A DNA stretch of 64,000 nucleotides from an uncultured Siphonobacter sp. GTDB taxonomy: Bacteria > Bacteroidota > Bacteroidia > Cytophagales > Spirosomataceae. Shown here one piece after another: positions 9,117-15,555 of the stretch. Made by a program: the position numbers and the translations under genes. Where the stretch lies: positions 186,001-250,000 of the forward strand of contig CAJYIW010000002.1 of assembly GCA_913775095.1 (NCBI GenBank), written 5' to 3'. A model generated the notes under the pieces. That model did not search any database, had not been told where the DNA came from, and saw only the letters and a program-made list of their open reading frames with translations. The number at the start of each line of letters is the position of its first letter. Position 1 is the first letter of the stretch.

Positions 9117-9623
9117 ATGAAATCGCTCTTAAAATCAGCCCGAGCCTGCCTCTGGCTTGTCTTTGTGGCCTGTAGCCTCTTCAATTGTACGGTCCAGCTG
9201 GCTCCGAGTTACAATCGGGAACTGGTAACGGGCATTACCGCTCAGAATAAGAGTACTATGGAATTCTTCGCCCTGATGGCCCTGGGTGCGAAAAGTACTA
9301 CTTATGTCGATCGGGAATCTTATTATATCCAACTCATTGGTGGCTTCGATGCCCTGGTCACGCAGGCGAACGCTCGCTTTACTCCCCGTAATAAGTTTCG
9401 TCAGAAGGCTAATGAAGCTTTGAAGAACAAGGGTATTCCGGTACTGGAAGAGGGTGAAATTCCGAGTGCCACGGCTCTCGGGCGGATTTATACCACGCTC
9501 ATCAAAATGCGGGAAACTGATCAGAAACAGGGCGTTACCGCTACGGAAGTACAGGCATTTAAAGGCCAGATAAAAATCTACCTGGATCAGGCATTAACTT
9601 ATGAAAACGCTCTGGAACGCTAA
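9117..9623 (+). CDS. Hypothetical lipoprotein, first gene of a two-gene unit
   Basis: A 168-residue protein with an N-terminal hydrophobic segment ending in SLFNC, so probably a lipoprotein with Cys24 as the lipid anchor, though Asn before the Cys is unusual. The mature part (QLAPSYNRELVTGITAQNKS onward) is predicted mostly helical and resembles small Bacteroidota lipoproteins of unknown function that begin in a similar way. No enzyme motif is seen. Its TAA overlaps the next gene's ATG by one base (TAATG), so the two are almost certainly translationally coupled and act together. Confidence 0.7.
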   Translation: MKSLLKSARACLWLVFVACSLFNCTVQLAPSYNRELVTGITAQNKSTMEFFALMALGAKSTTYVDRESYYIQLIGGFDALVTQANARFTPRNKFRQKANEALKNKGIPVLEEGEIPSATALGRIYTTLIKMRETDQKQGVTATEVQAFKGQIKIYLDQALTYENALER

Positions 9624-9952
9624 TGGCACTCGACCTTAATGAACTCATGACCGATCTGAAAACGGCCATCTCCGAAATTGTAGGGAGAGACCTGACAACC
9701 GTTCGGGGGTTTCAGGAACGCCAGCTGAAAGCCATTGCTCAGCAGGCGGCCTTAGTATCGGCGGGTATTCTGACGGGCGATATCACGCCAGAAACCCGGG
9801 AGTTTTTCCTAGATGGCCTGGAAGATATGGTACTGAACTTTCTGAAAACGCTCCGGGGCATTCTCGAAATAACCATCGAAAAAGCCTGGAACGCTGCCAT
9901 TAGGGTCATCTGGGATGCCATTGAGAGGGCAACGGGAATTACGCTGTTATAA
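9623..9952 (+). CDS. Hypothetical helical protein, second gene of the unit
   Basis: A 109-residue soluble protein, almost entirely amphipathic helix (ELMTDLKTAISEIVGRD, GLEDMVLNFLKTLRGI, ITIEKAWNAAIRVIWDAIER), without signal peptide or clear membrane span. I do not recognise the family. It starts on the last base of the preceding stop (TAATG) and its end overlaps the convergent nitrilase-like gene by 6 bp. Partnership with the upstream lipoprotein is inferred only from this coupling. Confidence 0.65.
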   Translation: MALDLNELMTDLKTAISEIVGRDLTTVRGFQERQLKAIAQQAALVSAGILTGDITPETREFFLDGLEDMVLNFLKTLRGILEITIEKAWNAAIRVIWDAIERATGITLL

Positions 9953-10846
9953 AACAAACCGCCGGATTTTCACCTGATCCTCCATGAAGCCCATGTGCAG
10001 TTGCTTGTGGTCTTTGAAGTTAAAGACGTGACCGTCGCTTCTGACTTCCTCAATTTTAGATAGATCCAGCGTCTGAATCAACCATTCTTCCGCCTGAGGC
10101 GTATGGGTGGCAATGATGCCTTCTTCGGGCATACCTTTGTCGGGCGTAGTATAAAAGGCGGCAAAGCCGTAGTTCACATCTACTGCGGGCGACCATAAGG
10201 CATTACCTACGGTCTGAGAAACAACGGTATAACACTGATTTTCCAGAGCTCTGGCCCGGCAACCTACGTGCACTCGCGTGGCTCCGCGAATGGTTTCGGT
10301 GCAACTGGGGGCAATAATTAACGAAGCTCCCAGTGAACATAGTAAGCGTGAGCTAATGGAAAACTCGGAATCATAGCAGATCTGAATGCCGAAGGTGCCC
10401 CAGTCGGCTTCAAACAGACTCAGGTACTTCGGAGCACTGGCAATGCCCCATTCTTCGTTCTCAAAACGAGTCATGAAAAACTTATCCTGATAACCAACGA
10501 GACCTTTTGGTGAGAAAACATACGCCCGGTTGTATAACTCTTTACCCACCAGTTCGGGAAAGCTGGGAGCCACGATAACCACCTGAAACCTGCGGGCTAA
10601 GTCGGCAAAAGTCTGGCAAAAATCCGCTTTCAGAGCATCCATTTCCCGCACCTGCCGACGAATATCCTGCCGGATTTCTTCAGAAAACAGACTGACCAGT
10701 TCCATCGAACCGTATTCGGGAAAGACCAGTACCTGAGCCTGTTGCTGAACCGCCCGGCTTACCCAGCCTTCGGTATGCGTTTGCCAGTCAGACCAGCTTT
10801 GGTGTTCAGTAATGGGATATTGGGCGGCAGCAATCGTAACGTTCAA
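9947..10846 (-). CDS. Nitrilase-superfamily carbon-nitrogen hydrolase
   Basis: A 299-residue cytoplasmic amidohydrolase with the full nitrilase triad: Glu44 (VFPEYGS), Lys122 (YQDKFFM) and Cys157 (GIQICYDSEF). Members cleave or transfer amide and nitrile bonds; the substrate here is unknown. It is the last gene of a minus-strand operon after the NTF2-like and GNAT genes, 11 bp behind the GNAT gene. In many bacteria GNAT and nitrilase domains are fused in one polypeptide (YhcX type, from memory). Here they appear as separate neighbours, which supports a joint role. The 3' end overlaps the opposite-strand gene ending at 9952. Confidence 0.9.
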   Translation of the reverse strand: MNVTIAAAQYPITEHQSWSDWQTHTEGWVSRAVQQQAQVLVFPEYGSMELVSLFSEEIRQDIRRQVREMDALKADFCQTFADLARRFQVVIVAPSFPELVGKELYNRAYVFSPKGLVGYQDKFFMTRFENEEWGIASAPKYLSLFEADWGTFGIQICYDSEFSISSRLLCSLGASLIIAPSCTETIRGATRVHVGCRARALENQCYTVVSQTVGNALWSPAVDVNYGFAAFYTTPDKGMPEEGIIATHTPQAEEWLIQTLDLSKIEEVRSDGHVFNFKDHKQLHMGFMEDQVKIRRFVL

Positions 10847-10857
10847 TTCAGGACAAT

Positions 10858-11454
10858 TTAGAGGTGGTTGGTCATGGGTTTAATCCAGTAAATCATGGCT
10901 TTGGCCGTCGATTTGGTTTCTCCCAGATCGGGCCATTCCATGTGACTTTGTAAGGCAGGTTCCTGATGATATCCTCTTTTGGTCCAGAACACATCATGTG
11001 GCCGGTAATTCGCCGGGCGAGCCGGATGGTCTTCCGGCCTTACTACCGAACAGAAACAGGTCATCTCAAACGTACCAAAGCTGCGGGCGTGAGCTTCGCG
11101 TTCATCAAAAAAACGATGGCCCAGGCCGTGACCGCGGTACTCGGGTAATAAAATACTTTCACCGAAGTAAAAAATCCGGCTTACGTCCATGGCAGCCTGT
11201 TCAAAAGGTTTCCGAACTTCGGGCGTTTCATCTTCCAGCGGAATGCAGGTCGTTGCCCCAATCATTCGATCCTGATCGTACACTGCAAACAGAAAGGAAC
11301 GTTCGGCCTGCGTGTACGTTTTCAGATACTCTTTTTCGTACGGTACGGAGCCTTCGTAGAGGTAAGGAAAATCCCGGAACACCCGAATACGAAGCTGGGC
11401 CAGGTCATCGAAAACCTGCTCGATGGCCTGGCCCGTTTTACTAATATATTGCAC
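10858..11454 (-). CDS. GNAT-family N-acetyltransferase
   Basis: A 198-residue acyltransferase. The acetyl-CoA pyrophosphate-binding loop RGHGLG is at 107-112 after the beta-4 strand FYFGESILLPEY. The start is GTG at 11454, whose first base is the last base of the preceding TAG (TAGTG), so translation is coupled to the NTF2-like gene. The long C-terminal part with FEMTCFCSVVRPEDHP and HDVFWTKRGYHQEP resembles the GNAT half of bifunctional GNAT/nitrilase proteins. Together with the nitrilase gene 11 bp downstream this suggests sequential action on one amine or amide substrate. Confidence 0.85.
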   Translation of the reverse strand: MQYISKTGQAIEQVFDDLAQLRIRVFRDFPYLYEGSVPYEKEYLKTYTQAERSFLFAVYDQDRMIGATTCIPLEDETPEVRKPFEQAAMDVSRIFYFGESILLPEYRGHGLGHRFFDEREAHARSFGTFEMTCFCSVVRPEDHPARPANYRPHDVFWTKRGYHQEPALQSHMEWPDLGETKSTAKAMIYWIKPMTNHL

Positions 11455-11855
11455 TATTCAGAAACGAGTTTAATCCAGAGGGGAAGGTTATAGTACGTCG
11501 TTACCCGGGAAATTTTTCCTTCGTTCACTTCAAGGAATGCTCCGGCGGGTAATACGTATTTCTGACCGTGAGCTTCGGGCAGGCCTTCTTCGCCCTGTTT
11601 GTAGATACCATTAACCACAAATTCTGCTGCTACGCGAGTGTTCGTAGGTTCGCTCAGAAATACGAGATCGGTAAGGGTTTCCTCATAACTGGTATCCATG
11701 TGCTGAAGGAATTCCGTGAACTTTTCGATACCGATCCGAACGTCGCCCTGATTGGCTTCGTGACGAATATCTTCGGCTACCAGGCCGAGCATGCCCTGCC
11801 AGTTTTGTTGATTAAAATAGGTGTAATACTGCTGAACAATTTCCAGAGCGGTCAT
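11454..11855 (-). CDS. NTF2-like / SnoaL-fold protein
   Basis: A 133-residue protein with the cone-shaped NTF2 fold pattern: an N-terminal helix (ALEIVQQYYTYFNQQNWQGM), then LVAEDIRHEANQG and C-terminal beta strands (GAFLEVNEGKISRVTTYYN). Family members include ketosteroid isomerases, polyketide cyclases and binding-only proteins, so no reaction can be assigned. It is the first gene of the operon with GNAT and nitrilase and overlaps the GNAT start by one base. A strong promoter lies about 40 bp upstream. Confidence 0.8.
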   Translation of the reverse strand: MTALEIVQQYYTYFNQQNWQGMLGLVAEDIRHEANQGDVRIGIEKFTEFLQHMDTSYEETLTDLVFLSEPTNTRVAAEFVVNGIYKQGEEGLPEAHGQKYVLPAGAFLEVNEGKISRVTTYYNLPLWIKLVSE

Positions 11856-11892
11856 AGGGAATAAAACGTTGAATGGAACAGACTAAACTACA

Positions 11893-11923
11893 CAAAGGTA
11901 CCTGGCCGGGGAAAAGTTCAAAA
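11893..11923 (-). promoter_or_regulatory. Promoter of the NTF2-GNAT-nitrilase operon
   Basis: On the minus strand TTTTG (11923-11919), an 18-nt spacer, then TACCTTTG (11900-11893). This is one of the best matches in the window to the Bacteroidota consensus and sits 38 bp before the ATG at 11855. Confidence 0.6.
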
Positions 11924-11985
11924 CGAAAGGCTGGTCTGGAATAACTTTTGATTTGATAATTTGTTCGTACGCTATAGCCTTCTTT

Positions 11986-12483
11986 ATGTCGAAAACCTAC
12001 TCACTCAAAACCGTCCAGAAGTTACCAGTAACCCTGGAACAAGCCTGGGACTTTTTCAGCAAACCCAGCAATTTAAAAGATATTACACCCTCCAGCATGG
12101 GTTTTGACATTAAAAGCCGGCACCACGGGGAACGGATGTATGCTGGTCAGATTATTGAGTATACGGTAACGCCCTTACTGGGTATTCCTTTGTACTGGAT
12201 GACGGAAATTACGCACGTGGAAGAGCAGAAGTATTTCGTGGACGAGCAGCGTTTCGGTCCGTATAGTTTATGGCATCATCAGCACCACTTTCGGGAAATT
12301 GCAGGCGGCGTGGAGATGACCGACATTGTGCATATCCGCATTCCGTTCTGGATCATCGGTGATCTGGCATATGCCATTCTCGTTAAATCAAAACTTCGGG
12401 AGATTTTCTCGTACCGATATAAAAAAGCTGAAGAGGTTTTTGGCGTCTGGCCGAGGCAAAAAATGGAGATTGAACTGTTTTGA
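11986..12483 (+). CDS. SRPBCC-family ligand-binding protein
   Basis: A protein of about 165 residues with the START-like SRPBCC fold: an N-terminal strand and helix (LKTVQKLPVTLEQAWDFFSK, then NLKDITP) and long strands around YFVDEQRFGPYSLWHHQHHF, followed by a C-terminal helix. I chose ATG 11986 (MSKTYSLK) over the in-frame ATG at 11953, whose extra residues look like untranslated leader. Such proteins bind lipidic or polycyclic ligands; relatives are often named cell-division inhibitor without good evidence. The stop codon lies inside the first unit of a heptanucleotide array. Confidence 0.8.
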   Translation: MSKTYSLKTVQKLPVTLEQAWDFFSKPSNLKDITPSSMGFDIKSRHHGERMYAGQIIEYTVTPLLGIPLYWMTEITHVEEQKYFVDEQRFGPYSLWHHQHHFREIAGGVEMTDIVHIRIPFWIIGDLAYAILVKSKLREIFSYRYKKAEEVFGVWPRQKMEIELF

Positions 12484-12578
12484 GTTTTCAGTTTTGAGTT
12501 TTCAGTTTTGAGTTTTCAGTTTTGAGTTTTCAGTTTTCAGTTTTCAGTTTTCAGTTTTCAGTTTTCAGTTTTCAGTTT
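12477..12578 (+). repeat. Heptanucleotide tandem array, 14.6 units
   Basis: Fourteen uninterrupted 7-bp units plus four bases. The first eight alternate GTTTTGA and GTTTTCA, and the next six are all GTTTTCA. The first unit supplies the TGA of the SRPBCC gene. Relics of the same motif occur around 7294-7325 (GTTTTGGGTTTTGGG, GAGTTTTGAG). The array is probably prone to slippage. Confidence 0.9.
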
Positions 12579-12610
12579 GGAAAGGGAAAACCTGTAAAGG
12601 TAGGCAAGAC

Positions 12611-12786
12611 GTTTGAAACTGAACCTAAGAACCCCAGCGGGGTTCAATGTGGGTAGCCCCGGATGCTAATCCGGGGTGACAGCCGGGGTAATAATCGGGG
12701 TTCACATTTGCTCTGCCCTGGCTGGTGTCTCACCAGCCAGTTGTTAAGGAAGTGGTTGGTGGGGACACCAACCACGGCGGGGCAAT
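12611..12786. repeat. Composite palindromic repeat, copy 1
   Basis: First copy of a unit repeated with a 176-bp period (both copies begin GTTTGAAACTGAAC). It is a row of perfect hairpins: GAACCCC/GGGGTTC (12629-12645), CCCCGGAT/ATCCGGGG (12657-12676), CTGGCTGGTG/CACCAGCCAG (12718-12740) and GTGGTTGGTG/CACCAACCAC (12752-12775). No protein-coding gene is credible inside it. Confidence 0.85.
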
Positions 12787-12935
12787 GTTTGAAACTGAAC
12801 GCAAGAACCCCGGCGGGGTTCAATCTGCGTAGCCCCGGGTTCTGAGCCGGGGTAATAATCGGGGTTCACATTTACTCTGCCCTGGCTGGTGTCTCACCAG
12901 CCAGAAGTGGTTGGCGTCCTCACTAACCACGGCGG
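12787..12935. repeat. Composite palindromic repeat, copy 2 (shorter)
   Basis: Second copy, with the same hairpin order: 12805-12821 (GAACCCC/GGGGTTC), 12833-12852 (CCCCGG/CCGGGG), 12882-12904 (CTGGCTGGTG/CACCAGCCAG) and 12907-12930 (GTGGTTGG/CTAACCAC, with one G-T wobble). Loops and spacers differ from copy 1 while the stems are kept. It lacks the TTGTTAAGG segment between the last two hairpins. Confidence 0.85.
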
Positions 12936-12981
12936 ATAATTAACAATCCAGAAAAAGCATAGCAATCAATTACTTCAGGTG

Positions 12982-13002
12982 GAGACGTCGAGTATCGCGT
13001 CT
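12982..13002. repeat. GAGACG hairpin mini-repeat, copy A
   Basis: GAGACG-T-CGA on the left pairs with TCG-CGTCT on the right. A near-identical element occurs at 40351-40372 between the response-regulator and kinase genes, so it is a dispersed family. Confidence 0.6.
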
Positions 13003-13027
13003 GGGGGATTGTAAATCCCTTACAGAA

Positions 13028-13059
13028 GGCTTTCGGATTACAAATCCGAAAGAGCGTAG
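13028..13059. repeat. 32-bp direct repeat, left flank of hepT-mntA
   Basis: Contains the perfect palindrome with arms CTTTCGGATT (13030-13039) and AATCCGAAAG (13043-13052), followed by AGCGTAG. All 32 bases recur in the same orientation at 13874-13905. The pair brackets the toxin-antitoxin genes. A related palindrome lies at 41438-41460. Confidence 0.85.
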
Positions 13060-13149
13060 GGGCATAGTCTACCTAATTAAAATGCTGTAACTAACTAAAA
13101 GCATTTAACCTTAGAGCGATGATGAACAGATGAAACTAGACCCTAACGA

Positions 13150-13488
13150 TTACCCTGCAAATTCACTGTCCAAAATAAACAAAACCGTTTGTTGGAGAGG
13201 CTGTATTTTGTTAGCTATAATATCCCAAACCAGTTCCAGGTCCACACCAAAGTATTCATGGACAATGAAATCACGAAAGGCAACAATCTTTCGCCAGTCG
13301 GCTGGGTACTTGATAGTTAAATCTTCACTTAAAGCATTGGCCGCTTCTCCAATAATTTCCATTTGTCGTTCAATGGCGAATCTATAAATGGGTTCCTCAT
13401 ACAGATCCTTCTTCGTTTTATTAATAGAGAACTCCTGTATATAATCAATTGCTTCAAGAATGTGCCTTAGTCTAGCCTCATTGCCCAG
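13150..13488 (-). CDS. hepT: HepT-like HEPN (DUF86) RNase toxin, unusual start
   Basis: HEPN-domain toxin of a HepT/MntA pair. The family RNase motif RX4HXY is present as RDFIVHEY (Arg72, His77, Tyr79 in a 112-residue reading). The first in-frame ATG (13362) would give only 70 residues and remove the first helices. However, the frame stays open upstream to a TGA at 13506-13504, and the extra residues (ARLRHILEAIDYIQEFSINK) are typical HepT N-terminal sequence. No ATG, GTG or TTG exists there; CTG at 13488-13486 is the best candidate start, overlapping the mntA end by 11 bp. The usual ATGA overlap is present but one base out of frame. Either a rare start codon is used or a one-base indel has damaged the toxin. 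Confidence 0.78.
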   Translation of the reverse strand: MGNEARLRHILEAIDYIQEFSINKTKKDLYEEPIYRFAIERQMEIIGEAANALSEDLTIKYPADWRKIVAFRDFIVHEYFGVDLELVWDIIANKIQPLQQTVLFILDSEFAG

Positions 13489-13777
13489 GTGCTTTTTCGT
13501 AAATCAGTTGTTTTTCCTGGTCAATACGAGGTTGAATATATTTGGAAAGACCATTGGCACTTACTACATCAACGGACCGATTTAGAAGCATACTTAACTC
13601 TTCCTTTAAATCAACGAAGAAAAAAAAGTCGGCTCCATGGGCATAATCCAGTTCTACGAGAATATCAATATCACTATCCACCTGCTCTTCCTGACGAGCA
13701 TACGAACCAAATATAAAAGCCCGGTTAATAGGTTTGTCGGCAAAATAATGCTGAAGCTGAGCAACGATTCTATCCAT
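13478..13777 (-). CDS. mntA: MntA-like nucleotidyltransferase antitoxin
   Basis: A 99-residue minimal nucleotidyltransferase. The catalytic signature GSX10DXD is complete: Gly24-Ser25, then Asp36 and Asp38 (FGSYARQEEQVDSDIDILVE). In characterised HepT/MntA systems this enzyme adds AMP to the tyrosine of the toxin's RX4HXY motif and so silences it, and the whole pair can act in plasmid or phage defence. Gene order (antitoxin first, overlapping toxin second) is the canonical one. The locus is visibly richer in A and T than its neighbours and is enclosed by 32-bp direct repeats, which suggests acquisition. Confidence 0.88.
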   Translation of the reverse strand: MDRIVAQLQHYFADKPINRAFIFGSYARQEEQVDSDIDILVELDYAHGADFFFFVDLKEELSMLLNRSVDVVSANGLSKYIQPRIDQEKQLIYEKAPGQ

Positions 13778-13873
13778 ATGTTTAGGATTATTCCAGATTG
13801 TATGAAAGTAAGTAGTTGATCGCTTTTAGTGGTTCAATTGATAGTAAACGTTTATAGTCGAATACTATGGGAG

Positions 13874-13905
13874 GGCTTTCGGATTACAAATCCGAAAGAG
13901 CGTAG
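13874..13905. repeat. 32-bp direct repeat, right flank of hepT-mntA
   Basis: Identical to 13028-13059 and in the same orientation. The palindrome arms are CTTTCGGATT (13876-13885) and AATCCGAAAG (13889-13898). It lies 97 bp upstream of the mntA start and just downstream of the DEAD-box helicase gene. Confidence 0.85.
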
Positions 13906-13952
13906 TTAAAAACGAACAACTAATAACAATCAACGACCAATCAACCAACACC

Positions 13953-15332
13953 CTACCGCCGTCCCCGCTTGGGACCAGAGCTGGATTTTTTGCCACCCGT
14001 AGATTTACCCGAAGGACGCCCGCCCGAAGGTTTGGGAGAACCCGATTTAGGTTTTCCACCGCGTCCGGCGGGTTTTGCTTTTTGCCAGGGTTGTACTTTC
14101 TTTTCGTGGAAAGCTCCCTTAAACGTTGGATCGGCTTTCTTCCGCTGGTCGTCCATTTCCCGAAGCATATCCTGACGTTCGGAAAAGGGCGTATTGGTGA
14201 CCTCTACTTCTTCAGGGAGAAACTCTACCGGAATTTCCTGACCAATGATCTTCTCAATTTTTTCGACGTGGAATTCTTCGGCTTCCGTCACAAATGTAAT
14301 GGCATTGCCCGTGTGGAAAGCCCGTCCCGTCCGGCCAATGCGGTGTACGTAATCCTCGTAAATCAAAGGCACGTCGAAGTTAATTACGTGCGTCACTTCC
14401 TGTATATCAATACCACGGGCCGCTACGTCGGTAGCCACTAATACCTTGATCTGATTATCCCGGAAGGCCTGCATGGCGTTGATGCGGGTATTCTGTCCTT
14501 TGTTGGCGTGAATCACCCGAACTTCGTCTTCAGAGAAAACCTTGCGGGAAATAAACTTGTGGATGTTATCCGCTACTTCCTTCGAACGCACGAAAATCAT
14601 CACTTTCTGGAACGCTGGATCCTTCAATAAGTAACCCAGCAGATTAATTTTCGTGTGCAGGTTCGGAACCGAATAAATAACCTGCTCTACCGTGGAGGCC
14701 GTGGTAGCCTGTGGAGTTACTTCGATGCGGGTCGGAAATTCTAGGAACTCAAAGGAGAACTTTTCTACTTTTTCCGGGAACGTAGCCGAGAATAATAAAT
14801 TCTGACGTTTACGCGGAATAATTTCCAGAATCCGGCGAATCTGGGGCATGAAACCCATGTCCATCATCTTATCGGCTTCGTCGAGCACCATCACCTTTAA
14901 TTCCTTTGTAATAATGTCGCCGCGAAGGTATAGATCCATGAACCGACCGGGCGTGCTTACCAGAATATCCACTCCGGCATTGAGGGCTTCAATCTGCGTT
15001 TTCGGGCCTAAGCCTCCATAAATACAGAGGGTTCGTAAATCGGTATACTTACTAAGCTGCTCGATGGCGTCGCCAATTTGCATGACTAACTCCCGGGTAG
15101 GGGCAAGAATCAACGCCCGTGGAGCCGTGCCCTGAGCGTACTTGATTTTATAGAGAATGGGTAATACAAACGCTGCCGTTTTACCCGTGCCGGTCTGAGC
15201 AATACCCAGCAGGTCGTGGCCCGCCAGAACAATGGGGATACCCTGCTGCTGGATTTCCGTAGGTTGCTGATAGCCTGCGTCTTCAATGGCGTTCAGTAAC
15301 TGCCGGTTCAGGTTAAAATCTTCGAAAGTCAT
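13953..15332 (-). CDS. DEAD-box ATP-dependent RNA helicase (RhlE/CsdA type)
   Basis: A 459-residue cytoplasmic RNA helicase used in ribosome assembly, RNA turnover or cold adaptation. It has a Q motif near residues 22-30, Walker A AQTGTGKT at 45-52, PTREL at about 78-82, STPGR at 126-130, DEAD at 151-154, SAT at 182-184 and HRIGRTGR near residue 335. The last 45 residues are a Lys/Gly/Ser/Arg-rich basic tail, a usual RNA-binding extension. Bacteroidota carry several paralogues, so no specific symbol is given. Its promoter may include GACCTTTG about 25 bp upstream. Confidence 0.93.
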   Translation of the reverse strand: MTFEDFNLNRQLLNAIEDAGYQQPTEIQQQGIPIVLAGHDLLGIAQTGTGKTAAFVLPILYKIKYAQGTAPRALILAPTRELVMQIGDAIEQLSKYTDLRTLCIYGGLGPKTQIEALNAGVDILVSTPGRFMDLYLRGDIITKELKVMVLDEADKMMDMGFMPQIRRILEIIPRKRQNLLFSATFPEKVEKFSFEFLEFPTRIEVTPQATTASTVEQVIYSVPNLHTKINLLGYLLKDPAFQKVMIFVRSKEVADNIHKFISRKVFSEDEVRVIHANKGQNTRINAMQAFRDNQIKVLVATDVAARGIDIQEVTHVINFDVPLIYEDYVHRIGRTGRAFHTGNAITFVTEAEEFHVEKIEKIIGQEIPVEFLPEEVEVTNTPFSERQDMLREMDDQRKKADPTFKGAFHEKKVQPWQKAKPAGRGGKPKSGSPKPSGGRPSGKSTGGKKSSSGPKRGRR

Positions 15333-15555
15333 CTTCTTTTTCTTTCCAAACGAAATACAAAGGTCGCAAAAAGCCTTGGTATCCAGTAGTAATCCTGAAA
15401 AACAAGGCCTTCGGTTTAAATCGAAGCGAGTAAGTACGTTTTATAAAAAGCCATTATCGACAAAGAAAAACCAGATTTAGTCGAGGAATGGCAATGAAGC
15501 TAAGGGTAATCTGCTATTTTTAAGCGATTTGTACGGTACTCCCATCAACAAAATT

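Noticed and set aside
10998-11444. 148-codon plus-strand frame opposite the GNAT gene
   Set aside because: Shadow of the GNAT reading frame; composition is atypical (many Arg, Pro, Gly) and no start signal is seen.
12477-12578. Heptamer array considered as a phase-variation switch of the SRPBCC protein
   Set aside because: The array follows the stop codon (the stop is in its first unit), so changes in number would not change the protein.
12663-12845. Open frame of 60 codons across the composite repeat
   Set aside because: It follows palindromic repeat sequence, has no start signals and is not kept in the second copy.
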